DNA of 64,000 bases from Sphingomonas sp. SUN039 (GCF_024758725.1 NZ_CP096972.1:2710001-2774000), one strand, 5' to 3'. Shown: positions 18,080 through 27,966, counted from the first letter of the stretch. Numbers and translations are program-made. Notes: generated from the sequence alone by a model not told the origin.

Positions 18080-19579
18080 ATGCACAGGACGGCGGAGAAG
18101 CCGCGTCAGGGCTTTTGGGGCCTGTGGAACATCTCGTTCGGCTTTTTCGGTATCCAGATCGGCTTTGCGCTGCAGAACGCCAATATGAGCCGCGTCTTCC
18201 AGTCGATGGGCGCGAGCCTCGACGACCTGCCCGCGCTGTGGGTCGCCGCGCCGCTGACCGGACTGCTGGTGCAGCCGGTCATCGGCCATATGAGCGACCG
18301 CACCTGGCTGGGGCGGTTCGGGCGACGGCGGCCCTATTTCCTTGCCGGCGCGATCCTTGCCGCCTTTGCACTGCTGGTGATGCCCGAGGCACCGGTGCTG
18401 TTGTTCGCCGCCGTGATGCTGTGGGTGCTCGACGCCTCGCTCAACATTTCGATGGAGCCGTTCCGCGCCTTCGTCGGCGACATGTTGCGGAAGGACCAGC
18501 ATAGCGCGGGCTATGCCGTGCAGACCGCCTTCATCGGGGCGGGCGCAGTGGTCGGGTCGATCTTCCCCTGGGCGCTCGAACTGGCGGGTGTCTCGAACGA
18601 AGCCCCGGCGGGGATGCTGCCCGATACGGTGCGCTATGCCTTCTGGTTCGGCGGGGTAGCGCTGTTCCTCTCGGTGTGTTGGACGGTGCTGACCACGAAG
18701 GAATATTCGCCGGACGAGATGGCAGCGTTCGACGGCGCGATCGCCGAGGAGCACGGCCATACGATGCGCGCGCTGGCGGCGCGCAGCTTCGGCAGTTGCG
18801 GGCTGTGGATCGTGGCAGGTCTCGCGGTAGTCGTCGCCGTCGCGCAGTTCGGGCTGGAGAAGGAAGTCTATCTGCTCGGCGGCCTGCTTGCCGCTTATGG
18901 CATTGCGAGCATTGTCGCGATCCTGCTCGCGCGCGGCGGCAGTACGTCGAACATGCTGAGCCATATCGTCGGTGACTTCTCGGGCATGCCGCCGCTGATG
19001 AAGCGGCTCGCTCTCGTCCAGTTCTTCAGCTGGTCGGCACTGTTCATCATGTGGATCAACACGACGCCCGTCGTGGCACAGGTGTTTTTCGGTGCGAGCG
19101 GGCCGGGGACGCCGGAGTTCCAGAACGGCGCGAGCTGGGTCGATGTGCTATTCGCGACGTACAATGGCGTGGCAGCCGTGGCGGCTCTGACCTTGTTGCC
19201 GTTCCTCAGCAGCCGCGTCGGCAAGGTGCGGACGCATGTCGTCGCGTTGCTGTGCGGCGCGGCAGGCTATGCGAGCTTCTTCGTATTCGGCGATCCGCAG
19301 ATGCTGCTGGTCAGCGAAATCGGCATCGGCATTGCCTGGGCGTCGATCCTGGCCATGCCCTATGCAATCCTCGCCTCCGCGCTGCCGCAGCACAAGCTCG
19401 GCATCTATATGGGGCTGTTCAACGTGTTCGTCGTCGTGCCGCAATTGCTGGTCGCCACGGTGATGGGGTCGATCATGAAGCGGTTTTTCCCGACCGAGCC
19501 GATCTGGACGATGGCGTTTGCGGCCGGGGTGTTAGTGCTGGCGGCGCTCGCGATGCTGCGCGTAGAGGAACCGGCCTAA
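18080..19579 (+). CDS. MFS transporter, SLC45/GPH-like (maltose or sucrose type)
   Basis: 499 residues, ATG at 18080 behind GGGGAG, about 12 membrane helices. [20 protein letters not shown] in helix 1 and [13 protein letters not shown] after helix 2 are characteristic of the sucrose/maltose-type symporter group related to SLC45 and GPH carriers. It follows lacI and probably imports maltose or maltodextrins for the cytoplasmic alpha-glucosidase. Its TAA stop overlaps by three bases (4-bp frame overlap) the TAG of the convergent halogenase copy 2. Confidence 0.88.
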   Translation: MHRTAEKPRQGFWGLWNISFGFFGIQIGFALQNANMSRVFQSMGASLDDLPALWVAAPLTGLLVQPVIGHMSDRTWLGRFGRRRPYFLAGAILAAFALLVMPEAPVLLFAAVMLWVLDASLNISMEPFRAFVGDMLRKDQHSAGYAVQTAFIGAGAVVGSIFPWALELAGVSNEAPAGMLPDTVRYAFWFGGVALFLSVCWTVLTTKEYSPDEMAAFDGAIAEEHGHTMRALAARSFGSCGLWIVAGLAVVVAVAQFGLEKEVYLLGGLLAAYGIASIVAILLARGGSTSNMLSHIVGDFSGMPPLMKRLALVQFFSWSALFIMWINTTPVVAQVFFGASGPGTPEFQNGASWVDVLFATYNGVAAVAALTLLPFLSSRVGKVRTHVVALLCGAAGYASFFVFGDPQMLLVSEIGIGIAWASILAMPYAILASALPQHKLGIYMGLFNVFVVVPQLLVATVMGSIMKRFFPTEPIWTMAFAAGVLVLAALAMLRVEEPA

Positions 19580-21096
19580 AGGGCGGGCGCCTTGCAATGC
19601 CGGTCGATGAACGCCTGATGCGTCGGCATCGCATCCGCCGCCTCGCCCATCACACGGTTTAGTCCGGCAAGCATCCGGTCGCTGTCGACGGCGCGCAGGT
19701 CGGTCATCGGGTCCCAGCGTTGGGGGATGTTGAACTGGCCGATGTGCACCGCGAGCCAGCTGGGGTTGAGGAACAGTTCCGGCCCCGCCGACACCAGCCG
19801 CCCGGAGCGGCGAAAATGGTCGATCTTCCACTGCAGTTCGTGGGGGATGCTCATCGCCGCGCAGTAACGCCATAGCTCGGCATCGTCGCGCGTCGTCAGC
19901 TTGTAATGCAGGATGATGAAGTCACGGATGCGGGCATATTCCTCCGCCGTCAGCCGATTGTATTCGGCGACCCCCAGCGGATCGAAATCGCGGTCGGGGA
20001 ACAGCGCGAGCAATCGCGTGATCGCGGTCTGGATCAGGTGGAGCGACGTCGATTCAAGCGGTTCCATGAACCCGCTCGCGAGGCCGACCGCGATGACATT
20101 ACGGTTCCAGACCTGTTTCCGCTTGCCGGTCGTGAAACGCAGCACGCGCGGGTCGGCGAGCGGTTCGCCGTCGAGATTGGCCATCAGCGTCGCGGTCGCT
20201 TCGTCCCCGCCGATGAACTGGCTACAATGCACGTAGCCGTTGCCGGTCCGGTGCTGGAGTGGGATGCGCCACTGCCACCCCGCCGCGCGCGCCGTGCTGC
20301 GCGTATAGGGCGTGAACTCGCCCCGCGTGCACGGCACCGCGACGGCGCGGTCGCAGGGCAGCCAATGCGTCCAATCGTCATATCCCGTCGCCAAAGCGCC
20401 TTCGATCAGCAGCCCGCGAAAGCCCGAGCAATCGATGAACAGGTCGGCGGCCACAGTTCGCCCATCGTCGAGTTGCACGCTTTCGACGAACCCGTCGGCA
20501 CCACGCAGCGCGACTTGCTCGACCTTTCCCTCGAACCGCGTCACGCCCTTGGCCTCGGCATAGCGGCGCAGGAACGCAGCATAGAGTCCGGCGTCGAAGT
20601 GATAGGCATAGTCGAACGTCGATTGCACCAGTTGGCGGTCGGGTGACGGCACATCGAAGCGCCCGCGCGATGCTGCAGCCCAGGCCATGGCATAGTCGTC
20701 GAGCGGCCCCGCCGTGCCCGCCGCATGCGCGCGCAGCCAGTAATGGTGCAGCGGCACGGCGTCGAACTCCGCCCCGAAGGTGCCGAATGGGTGGAAATAG
20801 CGATTGCCCACCTTGGCCCAGTCGACGAACTGGATGCCGAGTTTGAAAGAGCCCTGCGTCGCCCGGACGAAGTCGCCTTCGTCGATACCCAGCGACTGGT
20901 TGAACAATTTGATCGGCGGGATTGTCGCCTCGCCGACGCCGACCGTACCAATCTCCTCGCTTTCGATCAGCGTGATCTCGACGCCACACTGGAGCGCGTT
21001 AGACAGCGCCGCCGCTGCCATCCACCCCGCCGACCCGCCGCCGACGATGCACACGCGCCGGATGCGCCGGTCGCCCTCGCTGTTCCCCTGCTCCAT
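19576..21096 (-). CDS. FAD-dependent tryptophan-halogenase family protein (copy 2)
   Basis: 506 residues from the ATG at 21096. It is a clear paralogue of copy 1: IVGGGSAGW (FAD site), Lys85 in FKLGIQF, GWQWRIP (274-280) and Glu348 in MEPLESTS all align. The long shared blocks (for example [14 protein letters not shown]) show recent common ancestry, but the chromosomal setting differs: here it is a monocistronic gene convergent with the transporter and divergent from an aldolase gene. Whether the two copies share one substrate is unknown. Confidence 0.9.
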   Translation of the reverse strand: MEQGNSEGDRRIRRVCIVGGGSAGWMAAAALSNALQCGVEITLIESEEIGTVGVGEATIPPIKLFNQSLGIDEGDFVRATQGSFKLGIQFVDWAKVGNRYFHPFGTFGAEFDAVPLHHYWLRAHAAGTAGPLDDYAMAWAAASRGRFDVPSPDRQLVQSTFDYAYHFDAGLYAAFLRRYAEAKGVTRFEGKVEQVALRGADGFVESVQLDDGRTVAADLFIDCSGFRGLLIEGALATGYDDWTHWLPCDRAVAVPCTRGEFTPYTRSTARAAGWQWRIPLQHRTGNGYVHCSQFIGGDEATATLMANLDGEPLADPRVLRFTTGKRKQVWNRNVIAVGLASGFMEPLESTSLHLIQTAITRLLALFPDRDFDPLGVAEYNRLTAEEYARIRDFIILHYKLTTRDDAELWRYCAAMSIPHELQWKIDHFRRSGRLVSAGPELFLNPSWLAVHIGQFNIPQRWDPMTDLRAVDSDRMLAGLNRVMGEAADAMPTHQAFIDRHCKAPAL

Positions 21097-21187
21097 GCGT
21101 CCAAGCTGGCGCGGCGGCGGCGAAATGTCCAACCCTTGCCCGCGCGCCGCCCGTCATGGCATGGGCGGCGTCCAGAGGAGAGACGCC

Positions 21188-21946
21188 ATGGCGACCGCAT
21201 TCAAGACCGCAACCATGTCCGATGCCGAATGGGCCGCCCGCCAAGAGCTTGCCGCCTGCTACCGCATCTTCGCGCACATGAAATGGGACGAGCTGATCTT
21301 CAACCACATCACCGTGAAAGTGCCGGGCGAGGAGGACGCGTTCCTGATCAACCCCTATGGCATGCATTTCAGCGAGATCACCGCGTCGAGCCTGGTCAAG
21401 ATCGATATCGACGGCAATATCCTCGCGCCCACCGAATGGCATGTGAACCGCGCCGGGTTCGTTCAGCACGCGCTGTTCCACAAGCATATCCCCGACGCGC
21501 ATGCGATCGCACACACCCACACGACGGCAGGGATGGCGATGGCGTCGCTGGAAGGCGGATTGCAGGCGGTCAATTTCTACGCCTGCAACTTCGTCGGGCA
21601 GCTCGGCTATCATGATTTCGAGGGCGTGACCGTGCGCGACGAAGAGGGGCCGCGCTTCCTCGAGTCGCTCGGCGGCAAGTCGATGATGCTGCTCCGCAAC
21701 CACGGTATCGTCGCGATGGGCAAGACATTGCCGGAGGTATTCCTGAAGCACTGGGCGCTGCAGCGCGCCTGCGAGATCGCGCTCGCGACACTGTCGGCGG
21801 GCAAGGCCATCGTCGTACCACCCGAGGTCGTCGCGATCCACCAGCGCGACTTGTATATGACGCAGATTCCCGGCGGTCCGGGCAAGGCCGAGTTCGATGC
21901 GATGGTGCGGATGATCGACCGGACGGACCGCAGCTGGCGTGACTAG
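21188..21946 (+). CDS. Class II aldolase/adducin family protein
   Basis: 252 residues; ATG at 21188 after AGAGGAGAG. The zinc-binding His pair is in HAIAHTHTTAG and a further His in LRNHGIVAMG, with FNHITVKVPG near the N-terminus. Family members include fuculose-phosphate aldolase and many uncharacterized short proteins; the substrate is not apparent. It overlaps the following 2Fe-2S gene by 8 bases, so the two are probably co-translated. Confidence 0.88.
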   Translation: MATAFKTATMSDAEWAARQELAACYRIFAHMKWDELIFNHITVKVPGEEDAFLINPYGMHFSEITASSLVKIDIDGNILAPTEWHVNRAGFVQHALFHKHIPDAHAIAHTHTTAGMAMASLEGGLQAVNFYACNFVGQLGYHDFEGVTVRDEEGPRFLESLGGKSMMLLRNHGIVAMGKTLPEVFLKHWALQRACEIALATLSAGKAIVVPPEVVAIHQRDLYMTQIPGGPGKAEFDAMVRMIDRTDRSWRD

Positions 21947-22487
21947 TCTCACCGTCAACAACCAGCCGATCAAATACCGGGTCGACCCGGCGACGCCCTT
22001 GCTTTGGGCGTTGCGCGATGCCTCGAATCTCACGGGGACCAAATACGGGTGCGGCACCGGCGATTGCGGGGCGTGCACCGTCGATATCGACGGGCGCGCG
22101 GTGCGGAGTTGCACGGTGTCGCTGAAACAGGTCGAGGGCAGCTTCGTTACCACCATCGAGGCGCTGTCGCGCGACCGCAGCCATCCGGTGCAACAGGCAA
22201 TGGTCGCCGAGCAGGTGCCCGAATGCGGGTTCTGCACGCCGGGCATCGTGATGACCGCTGCGGCCTTGCTGCGGGCCACCAACAACCACCCGACCGACGC
22301 CGACATCGATGCCGCGATCACCAACATTTGCCGCTGCGGCGCCTATATCCGGCTCCGCAAAGCGATCCACCGTGCGGCGCGGGCGGCGCGTGGCGAGGAA
22401 ACGATCGTTGCCGCACCGCCGCCCGGCATCGATCCCCGCGATGCAGCGCGGCGCGTGCCTGCGCTATCGCCGCCGGTCGCAAAGTAA
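21939..22487 (+). CDS. (2Fe-2S)-binding subunit of a xanthine-oxidase-type dehydrogenase, orphan
   Basis: 182 residues from a GTG at 21939 inside the end of the aldolase gene. The plant-ferredoxin cluster is ligated by Cys38, Cys43, Cys46 and Cys58; the second helical cluster by Cys96, Cys99, Cys131 and Cys133. This is the small electron-transfer subunit found in isoquinoline-1-oxidoreductase or aldehyde dehydrogenases that use molybdopterin. No molybdopterin-binding large subunit or FAD subunit is encoded nearby, which is unusual. A Pro/Ala-rich tail follows residue 150. Confidence 0.88.
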   Translation: MTSLTVNNQPIKYRVDPATPLLWALRDASNLTGTKYGCGTGDCGACTVDIDGRAVRSCTVSLKQVEGSFVTTIEALSRDRSHPVQQAMVAEQVPECGFCTPGIVMTAAALLRATNNHPTDADIDAAITNICRCGAYIRLRKAIHRAARAARGEETIVAAPPPGIDPRDAARRVPALSPPVAK

Positions 22488-22601
22488 TTTGCTTTCACGC
22501 AGATTAAGCGTCGCGCCAGACTTCGTTCAGCCCGACTCGCGCACATCGGCGGTATGGGACGCAGCGACAATGGTGCACGCGCGCTCCACGGAACGATATC
22601 C

Positions 22602-23762
22602 ATGAAAAAGTCATTCGCCTTAGCTGCACTGCTGGCAGCGACTGCCTTTACCCCCGCACTCGCGCAGGAAGAACCGCGCGAGAGCCGCCGCATGGCCGAA
22701 GGGGCAACCGCTGCCGAGCCGACGCCGATCCCGCAGCGGGTCGAGGTGCAGATGGCGCAGCGTGAGCGCGGCGAACGTGGCCCGCGCGCCGAGGGCGGCG
22801 GCAACGCCGAAACGCCCCGCCCGCAGTGGAACGGCGGACAGGGCCGTGCCGAGGGTGGCTGGCAGCGCCCGCAACAGGCCGCGCCGGTTTATCAGGCCCC
22901 CGCCGCTCCCGTTCCGCAGGCCGCCCCGGCCGAGCGCCAGTGGAACCGGGGCGACAGTGGCGGTACGCGCACGTGGCAGGGGCAGCAGCGTCCCGACTGG
23001 TCGGCGCGCAATCAGACTCCGCAGGGTGGCCAGCAAGGCTGGACGCACCCGACGCCGCCGGTCGCGACCGCGCCTGTCCAGCCGCAGGGCAATTGGCAGA
23101 ACCGCGAAGAGCGTCGCGACACATGGCGCAATGGCGGTCAGGGCAATGGCACCTCCACCGACGTCGGCGGCGTCCAGCAGCCCGATAATCGCAACTGGAA
23201 CGGCGACAACAGCTGGAATGGCCAGAACCGCAATGACGGTCGTCGCAACGACACGTGGCAGAGCGGGCGTAACGACCGCCAGTGGAACGGCAACGGACGC
23301 AACGATAGCTGGCGCAACAACGGCCAGTGGAACAACAACGGCCAGTGGAACAATAACGGTCGTAACGACACGTGGCGGAACGACGGGCGCAACAACAACC
23401 GCTTCGACCAGCGCAGCCAGTGGCAGAACCAGTATCGCGACTGGAACCGCAGCTGGACCCGCGACTGGCGGCGCGACCAGCGCTACGACTGGCAGCGCTA
23501 CCGCAGCTCCAACCGCGACCTGTTCTATGGCGACCGTTATTATGCGCCGTACGGCTGGAACTATGGTTATCGTCGCTTCTCGGTCGGGTTCAGCCTGTCG
23601 TACGTGCTCTATGACCAGCAATACTGGATCGACGATCCGTACAGCTATCGCCTGCCGCCGGTGTACGGCCCCTATCGCTGGGTCCGCTACTACGACGACG
23701 TGCTGCTGGTGGATCTCAGGACCGGACAGGTCGTCGACGCGATCTACGACTTCTTCTGGTAG
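22602..23762 (+). CDS. RcnB-family envelope protein with Asn/Trp-rich repeats
   Basis: 386 residues, ATG at 22602 with a signal peptide ending TPALAQ. Residues 85-150 are Pro/Gln/Ala-rich (APVYQAPAAPVPQAAP) and residues 150-300 form a low-complexity Asn/Arg/Trp/Gly-rich region with NGQWNNNG repeats. The C-terminal 60 residues match the RcnB-like pattern (YSYRLPPVYGPYRWVRYYDD, ending FFW). RcnB of E. coli is periplasmic and influences nickel/cobalt export; the metal role here is only inferred. A second, shorter RcnB-like gene lies at 24626. Confidence 0.82.
   Translation: MKKSFALAALLAATAFTPALAQEEPRESRRMAEGATAAEPTPIPQRVEVQMAQRERGERGPRAEGGGNAETPRPQWNGGQGRAEGGWQRPQQAAPVYQAPAAPVPQAAPAERQWNRGDSGGTRTWQGQQRPDWSARNQTPQGGQQGWTHPTPPVATAPVQPQGNWQNREERRDTWRNGGQGNGTSTDVGGVQQPDNRNWNGDNSWNGQNRNDGRRNDTWQSGRNDRQWNGNGRNDSWRNNGQWNNNGQWNNNGRNDTWRNDGRNNNRFDQRSQWQNQYRDWNRSWTRDWRRDQRYDWQRYRSSNRDLFYGDRYYAPYGWNYGYRRFSVGFSLSYVLYDQQYWIDDPYSYRLPPVYGPYRWVRYYDDVLLVDLRTGQVVDAIYDFFW
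23319..23354 (+). repeat. 18-bp tandem duplication inside the RcnB-like gene
   Basis: Two copies of an 18-base unit encoding NGQWNN, 23319-23336 and 23337-23354, differ only at the last base. It keeps frame and lies in the Asn/Trp-rich region, so its copy number could vary between strains. Confidence 0.7.
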
Positions 23763-23871
23763 CGAATAGCCACTGGAAACCTTGCCCCGCTTTCGTTTAT
23801 CCTCGGGCCGCAAAACTTGGCGATGACGATGGCGGGGCAGATGGCGTTGAACGGTCGGATATTTTAACGCG

Positions 23872-24519
23872 ATGTCCGAAGCGCGCCTCGCCGAAATCGG
23901 CAAATCGACCGCCGCCCGGCTGAAAAGGGCACCCGGCATGCAGGTCGTCCCCGGCATCGGGGCCGAAGTCTATCTACTCCAGAATTTCCTGTCGGCGCGC
24001 GAATGCGGCGGGCTGATCGCGATGATCGATGCCGACCGCAAGCCCTCGACAGTGTTGTCCGCCCAGCCCGACCCCGGTTTCCGCACCAGCGAAAGCTGCG
24101 ACCTAGACCGCTGGAACCCGTTCGTCGAAACGATCGACGCACGCATCTGCCAGCTGATGGGCATGAAGCCGCGCCAGGGCGAGACATTGCAGGGGCAACG
24201 CTATGCGGTGGGCCAGCAGTTCAAGGCGCACCATGACTATTTCCCCTACGACATGCCGTACTGGCAGGACGAAAAGGCGCGCGGCGGGCAGCGGTGCTGG
24301 ACCGCGATGATCTATCTCGACCAGCCGGCGGGCGGCGGCGACACCTGGTTTTCGAACGCCGGTTTCAAGGTGACGCCGCGCACCGGCATGTTGCTTGCCT
24401 GGAACAACATGGACGCCGACGGCAAGCCCAACCCGCAGACCCTGCACGAGAGCGTCCCGGTGACGGCGGGCATCAAGAACATCGTCACCAAATGGTACCG
24501 GGAACGCTTCTGGTTTTGA
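23872..24519 (+). CDS. Prolyl 4-hydroxylase-like 2OG-Fe(II) oxygenase
   Basis: 215 residues. Iron ligands are His120 and Asp122 (KAHHDYF) and His192 (LHESVPV); Lys202 in GIKNIVTKWYRERF probably binds 2-oxoglutarate. The fold and spacing fit the P4H alpha-subunit family. No signal peptide, so cytoplasmic. It sits between two RcnB-like genes on the same strand; a functional link is possible but unproven, since those products are exported. The ribosome-binding site is weak; the ATG at 23872 is the first plausible start. Confidence 0.88.
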   Translation: MSEARLAEIGKSTAARLKRAPGMQVVPGIGAEVYLLQNFLSARECGGLIAMIDADRKPSTVLSAQPDPGFRTSESCDLDRWNPFVETIDARICQLMGMKPRQGETLQGQRYAVGQQFKAHHDYFPYDMPYWQDEKARGGQRCWTAMIYLDQPAGGGDTWFSNAGFKVTPRTGMLLAWNNMDADGKPNPQTLHESVPVTAGIKNIVTKWYRERFWF

Positions 24520-24625
24520 CGATTCGCAACCTTTCGCGCGGCTGTCCGTGCCGTTCCCGCGCCGTTCAGTGGAAGGGATGTATCCCCTGAGTCGTTCAGT
24601 AATGGACGCACAAAGGAGTAACATC

Positions 24626-25156
24626 ATGCGTAAGACCATCATTGCGGGCCTTCTTGCCGCGACGCTCGTGCCGGTGGCGGCACAGGCACAGATCAATCCT
24701 TCGGAGCGCCGCGAACTGCAGCGCGACCGTCAGGACATTCGTCAGGAGCGCGGCGACCTGAACCGCGCCTATCGCAGCGGCGACCCGCGCGCGATCCGTC
24801 AGGAAAGCCGCGAATACCGTGGCGCCCGCCAGGAATACCGCGAGGACTACCGCGACGCGCGACGCGACGGCAATGGCAATTGGGGTCGCGACGACTGGCG
24901 CCAGTACCGCAACCACAATCGCGATCTCTATCGCGGCTATGGCTGGCGCTCGGACAACCGCTACCAGTCGTTCCGTCCCGGTATCCGGATCGGCGTCGGC
25001 TATTACGCGCCGCGCTATTACATCAACGACTACAGCCGCTATCGCCTGCCGCGTCCCGGCTTCAACCAGCGCTGGGTGCGGCATTACAATGACGTGCTGC
25101 TGATCGACATCCGCAGCGGCTATGTCATCGACGTCTACCGGAACTTCTACTGGTAA
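24626..25156 (+). CDS. RcnB-family periplasmic protein (short paralogue)
   Basis: 176 residues; ATG at 24626 behind AAAGGAG. Signal peptide to VAAQAQ. An Arg/Glu/Asp/Gln-rich helical segment (residues 27-80, likely coiled) precedes the RcnB-like end: YSRYRLPRPGFNQRWVRHYN, then DVLLIDIRSGYVIDVYRNFYW-type ending. The last 55 residues are clearly related to those of the 22602 gene. It is followed by a strong hairpin terminator. Confidence 0.85.
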   Translation: MRKTIIAGLLAATLVPVAAQAQINPSERRELQRDRQDIRQERGDLNRAYRSGDPRAIRQESREYRGARQEYREDYRDARRDGNGNWGRDDWRQYRNHNRDLYRGYGWRSDNRYQSFRPGIRIGVGYYAPRYYINDYSRYRLPRPGFNQRWVRHYNDVLLIDIRSGYVIDVYRNFYW

Positions 25157-25173
25157 CCCGGGAAGCTGGCGAC

Positions 25174-25199
25174 GGGGCCGGTGCGAAAGCACCGGCCCC
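25174..25199 (+). terminator. Hairpin terminator after the short RcnB gene
   Basis: A perfect 11-bp stem (GGGGCCGGTGC, 25174-25184; complement 25189-25199) closes a GAAA tetraloop 17 bases after the stop. The U-tract behind it is poor (GCTTGTAT), so termination may be partly Rho-dependent. Confidence 0.75.
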
Positions 25200-25260
25200 G
25201 CTTGTATCCGCGAACGACCGTGCTAGCGAGGCAATACACGTGCCCCACGGAGTTCCCGCC

Positions 25261-27039
25261 ATGCGCCGCTACCTGATTCCCGTCGCCGTTTCATTGAGTG
25301 CGCTTGCCGCGCCGCTCGCTGCGGCCACGCCCGCCGAGCAACTCAGCCAGGTTTTCCGCGACAGCGACGAGGCGCTGCTCAAGCGCCAGCCGCTCAACGC
25401 GCTGTTCCGCGGCGACCTGCGCTACGCCGACCAACTCGGCGATTTCTTTTCGGACGCCGCGAGCGAAGCGAATTTCCGCGCCGACAAGACCGACCTCGCC
25501 GCGCTCGCCCGCATCGACCGCACCCGCCTCAACGCGACCGACCGGATCGCCTATGACACATTCAAGCGCACCACCGAGATCGACATGGCGGGCCTCACCC
25601 CCGCGATGCGCCGCCTGCGCGACGTGCGCCCGATCGACCATTTCTTCGGGGTGCAGACCTTCTACCCCGACCTGTCCTCGGGCCAGGGTGCGGCCCCGTT
25701 CAAAACGGTTGCCGATTACGAAAACAACATCAAACGCCACCGCCAGTTCGCCGCGCAGCTCGACGTCGCCATCGCGCGGTTTCGCGAGGGGATGAAGACG
25801 GGCGTCGTCCAGCCCAAATTGATCGTCCGCAACGTCATCGACCAGCTCGACCTGCAGCTGAAAGGCGGCGTCGAGGGATCGGCCTATGTCGGCCCGCTCA
25901 AGAATTTTCCGGACAGCATTTCCGCCGCCGACCGCGCGCGGCTGACCGCCGAGACGACGGCAGCAGTGCGCGACGCGATTTTCCCCGCCTATACCCGGCT
26001 GCGCGACTTTCTGAGGGACGAGTATTTGCCCGTCGCGCGCGAGGGCGTTGGGCTGGTCAACATGCCGGGTGGCCTTGCGCTGTATCGCTACCTGATCGAA
26101 TCGAACACGACCCTGCCGATGACGCCCGACCAGATCCACAATCTGGGGTTGTCCGAAGTCGCGCGCATCACGCGCGAAATGGAGGCGATCAAGACCAAGG
26201 TGGGCTTTACCGGCACACTCCCGCAGTTCTTCGACAAGCTGCGCGCCGATCCGGCCGTCAAGTTCAAGAGCAAAGACGAGATGCGCGACGAGTTCCTGAG
26301 CGTCGGCAAGCGCGTCGACCTGCGCGTCCGCGAGCAATTCTCGACCATCCCCAAGACGCCGCTCGAAATCCGTGCCGTGCCCGAATATCGCGAGAAGACC
26401 GATGCCGGGGGCAGCTATAATCAGGGGACGCCCGACGGGTCGCGGCCGGGCGTGTTCTATTACAACAGCTACGACCTGCCCTCGCGCTCGAAAGTCGGCA
26501 GCGAGACCCTGTACCTGCACGAAGCGGTGCCGGGGCATCATTTCCAGATCAGCCTCGCGCAGGAAAACACGGCGCTGCCCTCATTCATGCGCTTCGGTGG
26601 CAACACCGCGTACGTCGAAGGCTGGGCGCTCTATGCCGAAACCCTGTGGCCCGAACTGGGGATGGAGACCGACCCGTATCAGCGCTTCGGCGGGCTCGAC
26701 GACGAAATGCTGCGCGCGCTGCGGCTGGTCGTCGATTCGGGGCTGCATGCCAAGAAATGGACCCGCGACCAGGCCATCGAGTACATGCTCGCGCATTCGG
26801 GGATGAGCCGCACCGATGCGACGATCGAGGTCGAACGCTACATCGCGATCCCGGGGCAAGCACTGGCGTACAAGATCGGCCAGCTGACGATCCTGAAGCT
26901 CAAGGCCGAGGCGAAGGCCAAGCTGGGCGACAAATTCGACGCGAAGAAGTTCCACGCCCAGGTGCTGATGACCGGCGCGCTGCCGATGACGGTACTGGAA
27001 GCGAAAGTGCGGGCGTGGATCGCGGGGGACGGGGTGTAG
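25261..27039 (+). CDS. DUF885-family secreted zinc peptidase-like protein
   Basis: 592 residues; ATG at 25261, nine bases after GGAG; a GTG at 25240 in frame is less likely. Signal peptide to PLAAA. The metal site is HEAVPGHH (His420, Glu421, His426 in an HExxxGH arrangement), with Glu453 in YVEGWALYAE as likely third ligand. DUF885 proteins are predicted metallopeptidases of the periplasm; substrates are largely unknown. Confidence 0.88.
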   Translation: MRRYLIPVAVSLSALAAPLAAATPAEQLSQVFRDSDEALLKRQPLNALFRGDLRYADQLGDFFSDAASEANFRADKTDLAALARIDRTRLNATDRIAYDTFKRTTEIDMAGLTPAMRRLRDVRPIDHFFGVQTFYPDLSSGQGAAPFKTVADYENNIKRHRQFAAQLDVAIARFREGMKTGVVQPKLIVRNVIDQLDLQLKGGVEGSAYVGPLKNFPDSISAADRARLTAETTAAVRDAIFPAYTRLRDFLRDEYLPVAREGVGLVNMPGGLALYRYLIESNTTLPMTPDQIHNLGLSEVARITREMEAIKTKVGFTGTLPQFFDKLRADPAVKFKSKDEMRDEFLSVGKRVDLRVREQFSTIPKTPLEIRAVPEYREKTDAGGSYNQGTPDGSRPGVFYYNSYDLPSRSKVGSETLYLHEAVPGHHFQISLAQENTALPSFMRFGGNTAYVEGWALYAETLWPELGMETDPYQRFGGLDDEMLRALRLVVDSGLHAKKWTRDQAIEYMLAHSGMSRTDATIEVERYIAIPGQALAYKIGQLTILKLKAEAKAKLGDKFDAKKFHAQVLMTGALPMTVLEAKVRAWIAGDGV

Positions 27040-27391
27040 GGGCCGCCGCGCCGTCCCGGACCGAGCGCGCCAAAAACCCCAGATTTCCGCCAAAGGTCAC
27101 AAAGGTCACACTTGAAACATGTTTTCGACGCGTGACACGCGGCCCGACAGGGCACGCGCATGCGTTCGCCATCATGGGCGTCAATCAGGGCGTTCGACGA
27201 TTTCAAGGCGAGCAACGACTCGTGAAGGAACAAAACACGAAAGCTGTCGTGTAGGACAGCGGTTTTTTTACGTGGCGTCGCGGAGATGAACGGCGGATTA
27301 CGCCCCAATACCGGTTGCCGACCGCTTCTTTCGTGTCGCCAAAAACCGCCGAAAGCTTGGCGCAAGGTTTGTGTTCAACTAGTATGAGCGG
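27040..27391. other. Non-coding stretch, lower GC
   Basis: About 350 bases with no supported gene. It contains a tandem 9-base repeat AAAGGTCAC (27092-27100 and 27101-27109) and a terminator at 27244-27270. Base composition drops compared with flanking genes. Confidence 0.5.
27244..27270 (+). terminator. Rho-independent terminator
   Basis: Stem GCTGTC (27244-27249) and GACAGC (27256-27261) with loop GTGTAG is followed by GG and seven T. It lies 205 bases after the DUF885 gene and 122 bases before the membrane-protein gene, so it either ends a long 3' UTR or belongs to a short transcript within 27040-27243. Confidence 0.8.
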
Positions 27392-27841
27392 GTGAACGCT
27401 GGAACTCTTACCTACGCAAGGGCGAAGGCGACTATCGCGGGCGCAATTGCTGGCGTCGGGTTATCGAGCGCAACCGTCCTAGTTTTTCTTGGTGTGGCAG
27501 GCGCAACTCCATACAATAGTGAACACGGTCTGACGCCCTTGGTGATAGCCATGATGGGTGCGCCCGGCGTGATTATGATCGCTGCGATATTCGCCTTTCC
27601 CGCCTCAGCGCTGCTGGTTTGGCTCATGAGCATGGGCGTCCAACGGGCTAGGGTTTTCGACAACTGCGTTACTTGGGTAGTCTCAGGGTGTGCAGTGTCT
27701 TTTCCGGCTGCGTGGCTGTTCGGTCAGTTTGAACATCCTAATCAGCCGTTTGAGTTGAACTACGGATCCTCATTCATATTTGGTGTCGCCGCGCTCAGTG
27801 CCTTGGTCGCATGGCTCTTTAGAAAGCCTAGCGTCAACTAA
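27392..27841 (+). CDS. Hypothetical four-helix membrane protein
   Basis: 149 residues from a GTG at 27392; a preceding ATG at 27384 opens only a three-codon frame (ATG AGC GGG TGA). Four hydrophobic segments (about residues 12-35, 48-78, 90-108 and 125-143) predict an inner-membrane protein. GC content and codon use are lower than in neighbours, suggesting transfer. No family was recognized. Confidence 0.6.
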   Translation: MNAGTLTYARAKATIAGAIAGVGLSSATVLVFLGVAGATPYNSEHGLTPLVIAMMGAPGVIMIAAIFAFPASALLVWLMSMGVQRARVFDNCVTWVVSGCAVSFPAAWLFGQFEHPNQPFELNYGSSFIFGVAALSALVAWLFRKPSVN

Positions 27842-27966
27842 GATGTTGTTTTCGACAAAACCGGACTGTCTGCAATCCACAGCCTTTCAGTCATTTCTAC
27901 GGCAGGGGTTTCCGACCCGGCAAAGCCGTGTCGTCGTCGGTCGGGGCTGTTGGCCCCGCCGTCCGG

